In this document: piece after piece, positions 25,441 to 28,973 of the stretch
Layout of the letters: every line of letters begins with the position of its first letter
How positions within the stretch are numbered: the first letter of the stretch is position 1
From: Bacillota bacterium
GTDB taxonomy: Bacteria > Bacillota > Clostridia > Saccharofermentanales > Fastidiosipilaceae
Assembly (NCBI GenBank): GCA_023388435.1
Contig: JAEWGG010000023.1
Span: 1 to 28,973, forward strand
DNA length: 28,973 bases
Reading direction: 5' to 3'
Position numbers and translations under genes: made by a program
The notes under the pieces: generated by a model
Database searches by the model: none
What the model saw: only the letters and a program-made list of their open reading frames with translations
What the model was told of the DNA's origin: nothing

Positions 25441-25449
25441 ATTTTAACA
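25441..25449 (-). promoter_or_regulatory. Possible extended -10 promoter of the HAD gene
   Basis: Minus-strand TGTTAAAAT (extended -10, TAAAAT), about 57 bases before the HAD start. No -35 resembling consensus. On the plus strand TATGAT (25398-25403) is a possible -10 for the sirtuin gene, without a -35. Confidence 0.4.
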
Positions 25450-25465
25450 GTAGAGGAGGGAGCGT

Positions 25466-26233
25466 ATGGGACGGCAGGACAGCCTTTTGCAAGCGGAGTG
25501 GAAGACTGAGGCCCAGGAACTGGAGCGTCTGCTCAAGTCCTCGCGGCATACCGTATTCTTCGGCGGAGCTGGTGTCTCCACGGAGAGCGGCGTTCCGGAC
25601 TTTCGCTCTGCTGCGGGCATATACAGCCAGGAACGGGGGGCTGAGCGTATTCTTACGCCTGGCTTCCTCTACACGCGGCCACGGGATTTTTATGACTTTT
25701 ATCGGCGTTATTTCATCCTGGAAGGGATTGAACCCAATGCCTGCCACAGGAAGTTGGCGGACTGGGAACGGCGTCACCTCCTGCAGGCGGTGATCACCCA
25801 GAACGTGGACAACCTGCACCAGGCGGCGGGCTCCCAACGTGTCTACGAACTGCACGGCAGCGGTCAGCATTTCAGCTGCTGTGACTGTGGCTCCTGTTAC
25901 CCCCTGCGTGACGTCCTGCCACTCATGGCCGCCCATCCGCAGGGTCTGCCCTGCTGCAGCTGCGGGGGCTTGCTGCGCCCGGACATCGTCCTCTATGAGG
26001 AGGGTCTGGACCAGTCCGTCCTGCTCGGGGCCATGCAGGAGATTGCCCAGGCGGATTTGCTGATTATCGGAGGGACCTCGCTCACGGTCTATCCGGCCGC
26101 GGGGCTGGTGGATGGGCTGAAGCCTGGGGCCAGGACGGTGCTCATTGACCGGGTACGGCCCAGCCGGGCGCGGTCCGTAGACCTCTACATTCAGGCCCCT
26201 CTGGGAGCCTTTTTTGCGTGTCTGGACTATTGA
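25466..26233 (+). CDS. cobB: NAD-dependent sirtuin deacylase
   Basis: Removes acyl groups from protein lysines using NAD+, releasing nicotinamide and O-acyl-ADP-ribose. The 255 residues show GGAGVSTESGVPDFRS at 33-48 (NAD-binding), TQNVDNLH at 111-118 and catalytic H130 in ELHGS. The zinc site is formed by a cysteine cluster CCDCGSC (138-144) and CCSC (163-166); which cysteines of the clusters bind zinc is ambiguous because there are more than four. RPDIVLYEE follows as in bacterial sirtuins. ATG with GAGGAGGG upstream. It converges on the asparaginase gene with only 15 bases between stops and no visible terminator. Confidence 0.95.
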   Translation: MGRQDSLLQAEWKTEAQELERLLKSSRHTVFFGGAGVSTESGVPDFRSAAGIYSQERGAERILTPGFLYTRPRDFYDFYRRYFILEGIEPNACHRKLADWERRHLLQAVITQNVDNLHQAAGSQRVYELHGSGQHFSCCDCGSCYPLRDVLPLMAAHPQGLPCCSCGGLLRPDIVLYEEGLDQSVLLGAMQEIAQADLLIIGGTSLTVYPAAGLVDGLKPGARTVLIDRVRPSRARSVDLYIQAPLGAFFACLDY

Positions 26234-26248
26234 AACTGGCGGCTGGCC

Positions 26249-27268
26249 TCAGTTGGGCAGGCTGATCTCCCCACAGTAGGACCGGGCGAAGCCGCGGGCG
26301 ATAGCCTTGGGATCGGGGTCCTGGGCGAGAAGCCACATCAGCTTGGTCACGGCGGCCTCGCTGGTCATGTCGAAGGCCTCGATGGCCCCCAGGGCCTTGA
26401 GTCGGCGCCCGGTTTCATAGAGGGAGAAGTCGGACTGTTCGTAGAGGCACTGAGAAGTGATCACCACAGGCAGCCCCCCCGCGATGAGCTCGCCCAGGGC
26501 GCTGACGTGGTCGCGGTGGAGGAGGTGCAGGCCGCCGATGCCAAAGGCCTCAATGACGAGGCCGCGGTACCCCATGTCCTGGAGTTGACGAAAGATACGG
26601 GGGTTCAGGCCGGGAATCAACTTTAACAAGAAGACGTCCGTGCAGAGATCGGCCTGCAAGTTCAGACCGCGGCAGTTCTGCGACTGCTCCACAATCTGGG
26701 TCCAGTGAGGGTGAAAGACCAGCCCCTCCCCGCTCAGGCGGGCCACAGGTTCCGCATTGATACTGTCAAAGGCGCGAAAATTGCGGGTGTGGGTCTTGAC
26801 CGCCCGCACGCCCAGCATGACGCGGCGGTCGAAGGCCACGAAGACCCCGGCCCGTCCGGAGGCAGCCATCGTGAGGGCCAGGGCGAGATTGGCCGGGGCG
26901 TCGGAGAGGGGGTCCTCCAGGGGGACCTGGGAACCAGTCAGGACCACGGGGCGGTCCAGGTCTCGAAGCATGTAGGAGAGGGCCGAGGCCGTGTAGGCCA
27001 TGGTGTCCGTACCGTGGGTCAGGACGAGGCCCTCGTAGTTCCCAGCGGCCTCGGCGATACAGCGGGCCATGTACTGCCAGTCCTCCGGTTGGATATTGGA
27101 GGAGTCCAGGCTCAGAATGTCGCGGTATTCTATGCTGTAGCGCTGCTCAAAAGGGCGCAGGTAGGGGCGTATGGCAGCCGGGCCCAGGGCTGGGCGCAGC
27201 CCACAGTCGCTGGCCCTGGAGGCCAGGGTGCCCCCCGTTGTCATCAGTAGTATGCGCGCTTTATCCAT
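26249..27268 (-). CDS. ansA: L-asparaginase, type I (cytoplasmic)
   Basis: Hydrolyses L-asparagine to aspartate and ammonia. The 339 residues lack a signal peptide, which fits the cytoplasmic type I enzyme. Both catalytic threonine motifs are present: TTGGTLAS at 10-17 and LTHGTDTM at 83-90. VLTGSQVPLEDPLSDAPANL is the family's next conserved block and VKTHTRNFRAFDS lies in the middle. A GGGAG-type binding site sits about 11 bases before the ATG. The gene is divergent from queT across a shared promoter region. Confidence 0.95.
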   Translation of the reverse strand: MDKARILLMTTGGTLASRASDCGLRPALGPAAIRPYLRPFEQRYSIEYRDILSLDSSNIQPEDWQYMARCIAEAAGNYEGLVLTHGTDTMAYTASALSYMLRDLDRPVVLTGSQVPLEDPLSDAPANLALALTMAASGRAGVFVAFDRRVMLGVRAVKTHTRNFRAFDSINAEPVARLSGEGLVFHPHWTQIVEQSQNCRGLNLQADLCTDVFLLKLIPGLNPRIFRQLQDMGYRGLVIEAFGIGGLHLLHRDHVSALGELIAGGLPVVITSQCLYEQSDFSLYETGRRLKALGAIEAFDMTSEAAVTKLMWLLAQDPDPKAIARGFARSYCGEISLPN

Positions 27269-27302
27269 GGGCGTTCGTCTCCCTGCCGCAGATTTTATTC
27301 CA

Positions 27303-27331
27303 ATTATAATCCAGTAATTCCTGTGTTAGAA
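27303..27331 (-). promoter_or_regulatory. Probable asparaginase promoter
   Basis: Minus-strand TATAAT (27303-27308) with a 17-base spacer to a weak TTCTAA (27326-27331). The -35 overlaps the opposing queT -10, so the two promoters cannot easily be occupied together. Confidence 0.55.
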
Positions 27332-27332
27332 T
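27324..27332 (+). promoter_or_regulatory. Extended -10 promoter of queT
   Basis: TGTTAGAAT, an extended -10 without a clear -35. The start would be near 27339, exactly where the structured leader begins. Confidence 0.55.
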
Positions 27333-27338
27333 AAACCG

Positions 27339-27418
27339 ACCCAGCGGGCTGACCGAGCGTCTGACTGCCTTTCAGATAGCGGCTGCCCCTGTAGCTGGCC
27401 CTCCGGGCGGCGCTGGGT
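27339..27418 (+). promoter_or_regulatory. Structured 5' leader of queT, riboswitch candidate
   Basis: An 8-bp closing stem, ACCCAGCG (27339-27346) with CGCTGGGT (27411-27418), bounds about 64 bases. Inside are a TCTGA/TCAGA hairpin (27360-27376) and a GCCC/GGGC hairpin (27398-27408). A further TACGA/TCGTA hairpin (27427-27443) sits 3 bases before the AAAGGA of queT. QueT genes are known to be preceded by preQ1 riboswitches (classes I, II and III), so a preQ1 sensor is the natural guess. I could not match the class I or II core, and I cannot recall class III well enough to align it. There is no T-run, so control would be at translation. Confidence 0.45.
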
Positions 27419-27459
27419 TTACGAAGTACGAGTATCTGTCGTATGGAAAGGAATTGTTT

Positions 27460-28020
27460 ATGAAGTCACAACGTATTTACCTCATCGTCGAGTCCGCCGT
27501 CGTGGCGGCCCTGTACTATGTGCTGACGGCGCTGATTTTCGCCCCGATCAGCTTCGGCTCGGTCCAGTTTCGCGTGGCGGAGGCCATGATGGTCCTGCCC
27601 GCCCTGTCCCCGACGAGTTCGCTGGGACTCTTTGTGGGCTGCCTCCTCGCCAATCTGCTAAATCCCTTGAATCTGGGACCCATTGATGTCGTCCTGGGCA
27701 GCCTGACTACGCTCCTGGCCGCCCTGGCCACGGCTGGCCTGGCCAGGTACCTGCCGCCGAAGGGGCAGATTCCGGCCTTGCGCAGTCCGAAGCTCTGGCT
27801 CCTGCCGCTGCCGACCATTGTGCTCAACGGGCTGATTGTCGGCACGTACCTGCCCTTCCTGCTGAGCCCTGAGACGGTGAATCCGAGTCTTATTCTTTTT
27901 TCTATCCTGACGGTGGCCCTGGGTGAGTTGGGCGTGCTCTACATCCTGGGCATCCCCCTGCTCCTGGCGCTCCGAACATCGCCTCTGGCCAGACGCGGCC
28001 GACGCGGGAGCCGTGCCTGA
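27460..28020 (+). CDS. queT: QueT family queuosine-precursor transporter
   Basis: Membrane S-component-like transporter for a queuosine precursor (preQ1 or a related base), used with an energising ECF module encoded elsewhere. The start is the ATG at 27460, 7 bases after AAAGGA; a TTG two codons upstream is less likely. The 186 residues contain five or six hydrophobic helices and the family signature APISFGSVQFRVAEAMMVLPALSP, then GLFVGCLLANLLNP and LDVVLGSLTTLLAA-like blocks. It ends with a short Arg-rich tail (ARRGRRGSRA). No other queuosine gene is in the window. The structured leader supports ligand-dependent control. Confidence 0.93.
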   Translation: MKSQRIYLIVESAVVAALYYVLTALIFAPISFGSVQFRVAEAMMVLPALSPTSSLGLFVGCLLANLLNPLNLGPIDVVLGSLTTLLAALATAGLARYLPPKGQIPALRSPKLWLLPLPTIVLNGLIVGTYLPFLLSPETVNPSLILFSILTVALGELGVLYILGIPLLLALRTSPLARRGRRGSRA

Positions 28021-28054
28021 GGAGCGGATCTCAGCTCCGTGGCCTCTTGCCACG

Positions 28055-28063
28055 TGATACAAT
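28055..28063 (+). promoter_or_regulatory. Possible extended -10 promoter before the terminator-like hairpin
   Basis: TGATACAAT without a -35. It lies after two small hairpins (GGAGC/GCTCC 28021-28038 and GTGGC/GCCAC 28039-28053). A transcript from here would pass through the hairpin at 28069-28103 before reaching the methyltransferase. Confidence 0.4.
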
Positions 28064-28068
28064 TTAAG

Positions 28069-28103
28069 AAAAAGAGGCGGGTTAGGCAGACTTGCCTCTT
28101 TTT
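28069..28103 (+). terminator. Symmetric terminator after queT, possible attenuator
   Basis: Perfect 10-bp stem AAAAAGAGGC/GCCTCTTTTT (28069-28078 and 28094-28103), 15-base loop, working in either direction. The 3' arm can instead pair as TGCCT (28093-28097) with AGGCA (28084-28088), an alternative fold that would break the terminator. Confidence 0.8.
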
Positions 28104-28126
28104 CCATACAAGGAGGATTGGGGTCT

Positions 28127-28765
28127 ATGAGCATGTACTTCGACCGTGAGCCTGAGGTGGACTTCGTGCCTTACGAGATCCACTTCGACTACGGCGGCAA
28201 GGCTTTTCGCCTGCGCTCGGCCTCCGGGGTCTTTTCAAAACGGGAACTGGACACGGGAAGCAGGGTGCTGCTCGATGCCTGCTGCAGGCTTTTAGGTCCT
28301 CCGGGTCATGGCCCTGCCGGGGCCCTGCTCGACCTCGGCTGTGGGATTGGAACGCTGGGCATCGTGCTCAAACGTCTCTATCCAGACCTGGAGCTCAGTC
28401 TGGCTGACTGCAATCGTCGGGCCCTGGATCTGGCCCGGGAGAACTGCCGCGATCAGGGCCTGGGCTACGTGCGCCTCCATGAGTCGGATGCGTGGAAGGG
28501 TCTGGAGGGGCAGCGCTACCGCTACGTGGTGACCAACCCTCCGATTCGTGCGGGGAAGGCCGTTGTCCAGGACTTTTTTCGCGGGGCCCGGGCCCAGCTG
28601 GAGCCAGGTGGATACCTGCTGGCCGTAGTTTCCAAGCACCAGGGGGCGGCCTCGGCGCGCCGCTACCTGACGGAGCTTTTTGGCGAAGTGGAGGTGCTGG
28701 GACGGGAGAAGGGCTTCCATGTCTTCGCCTGCCGCTGCCCGGAGGAAGCCTGTAGCTTTAATTAA
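28127..28765 (+). CDS. RsmC/YbxB-like SAM-dependent methyltransferase
   Basis: Class I methyltransferase of the group that includes 16S rRNA guanine-N2 methyltransferase RsmC and Bacillus YbxB. I start at ATG 28127, 10 bases after AAGGAGG; an in-frame TTG at 28118 is too close to the binding site. The 212 residues hold an N-terminal segment FRLRSASGVFSKRELDTGSRVLL typical of this group, the SAM loop LLDLGCGIGTLG at 67-78, an acidic SAM-ribose strand (LSLADCNRRALDLARENC) and the catalytic NPPIRAGK at 137-144. NPPxR marks amino-group methylation of a nucleobase. The substrate is inferred to be rRNA. No terminator is seen after its stop. Confidence 0.88.
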   Translation: MSMYFDREPEVDFVPYEIHFDYGGKAFRLRSASGVFSKRELDTGSRVLLDACCRLLGPPGHGPAGALLDLGCGIGTLGIVLKRLYPDLELSLADCNRRALDLARENCRDQGLGYVRLHESDAWKGLEGQRYRYVVTNPPIRAGKAVVQDFFRGARAQLEPGGYLLAVVSKHQGAASARRYLTELFGEVEVLGREKGFHVFACRCPEEACSFN

Positions 28766-28808
28766 TATTCCAGGAACTTTTAAATGAAGGCTCTGTCACA
28801 ACAAATGG

Positions 28809-28837
28809 TTGATTTTTGACGAGAAATAGCGTATAAT
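28809..28837 (+). promoter_or_regulatory. Strong promoter of the right-edge gene
   Basis: TTGATT (28809-28814), a 17-base spacer, TATAAT (28832-28837). It lies in an AT-rich segment unlike the rest of the window. Confidence 0.75.
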
Positions 28838-28876
28838 AATAGTAAGAAACAGTACCACCGAAGGAGGTAATTGGAT

Positions 28877-28973
28877 ATGCCTACTATCAAAGACGCATTA
28901 GATATTATCGGTAAGTTGACTGTCGCAGAGCAGGAAAGCCTTAAAACAATGCTTTTAAGTCCTGCCTTTGTAA
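28877..28973 (+). CDS. Unknown ORF truncated by the window edge, AT-rich
   Basis: Begins MPTIKDALDIIGKL and continues to the edge with 32 visible residues, no stop. AAGGAGGT lies 9 bases before the ATG and a strong promoter lies upstream, so it is very probably a real gene. Codons are AT-rich (ATT, TTA, AAA, CTT, AGT), unlike its GC-rich neighbours. The pattern of an amphipathic helix with LTVAEQESLKTMLL is reminiscent of the start of some insertion-sequence transposases, but nothing in 32 residues proves it. No homologue is recognised. Confidence 0.65.
   Translation, partial: MPTIKDALDIIGKLTVAEQESLKTMLLSPAFV

Noticed and set aside
26234..26248. Terminator between the convergent sirtuin and asparaginase genes
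   Set aside because: Only 15 bases separate the stops and no hairpin with a T-run is seen on either strand.

Overview
The window reads as a stretch of chromosome from a GC-rich, Gram-positive Bacillota, most likely a clostridial lineage, though I cannot name a genus. Pointers are strong AGGAGG-type ribosome binding sites, teichoic-acid genes (tarI, tarJ, two licD), a CpsA-like LCP ligase, a wall-binding L,D-transpeptidase, a bacterial V-type ATPase in the Enterococcus-like order, a DUF5685 protein and a QueT transporter. Genes are tightly packed, mostly on the plus strand, and no tRNA, rRNA, CRISPR or complete insertion sequence was seen.

Layout. 1-1131 (minus): 5' part of a secreted Ser/Thr/Pro-repeat surface protein that runs off the left edge. 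1414-4624 (minus): gltX then glnS, closed by a clear terminator. 4735-5607: DUF5685 protein, divergent from gltX. 5700-11191: wall-polymer cluster tarI-tarJ-licD-licD-LCP, closed by a terminator. 11463-20639: nine-gene V-ATPase operon ntpF-I-K-E-C-G-A-B-D with its own promoter and terminator. 20786-22393: polytopic membrane protein of unknown function, possibly a GT-C glycosyltransferase. 22603-24429: secreted L,D-transpeptidase with about 16 wall-binding repeats. 24544-25383 (minus): HAD phosphatase. 25466-26233: sirtuin. 26249-27268 (minus): L-asparaginase. 27460-28020: QueT behind a structured leader. 28127-28765: RsmC-like methyltransferase behind a terminator-like hairpin. 28877-end: start of an AT-rich small ORF with a strong promoter, possibly the edge of a mobile element.

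How it fits together. tarI and tarJ should make CDP-ribitol. The two LicD proteins probably decorate the polymer with phosphocholine, and the LCP protein probably ligates it to peptidoglycan. The L,D-transpeptidase about 11 kb away carries choline-binding-type repeats that could dock on that decoration. Most of its N-terminal repeats have lost the canonical Gly-Trp, so part of the array may bind something else. The V-ATPase proteolipid has the residues that bind sodium in the Enterococcus hirae enzyme, at nearly the same numbering, so the pump is probably Na+-coupled.

Transcription signals share a theme: at least six candidate promoters are extended -10 elements (TGnTATAAT-like) with no good -35. 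No wholly new system is evident. The best leads are the choline/teichoic-acid/L,D-transpeptidase module, the queT leader, the possible attenuator before the methyltransferase, and the Asp-rich motifs in the DUF5685 protein.
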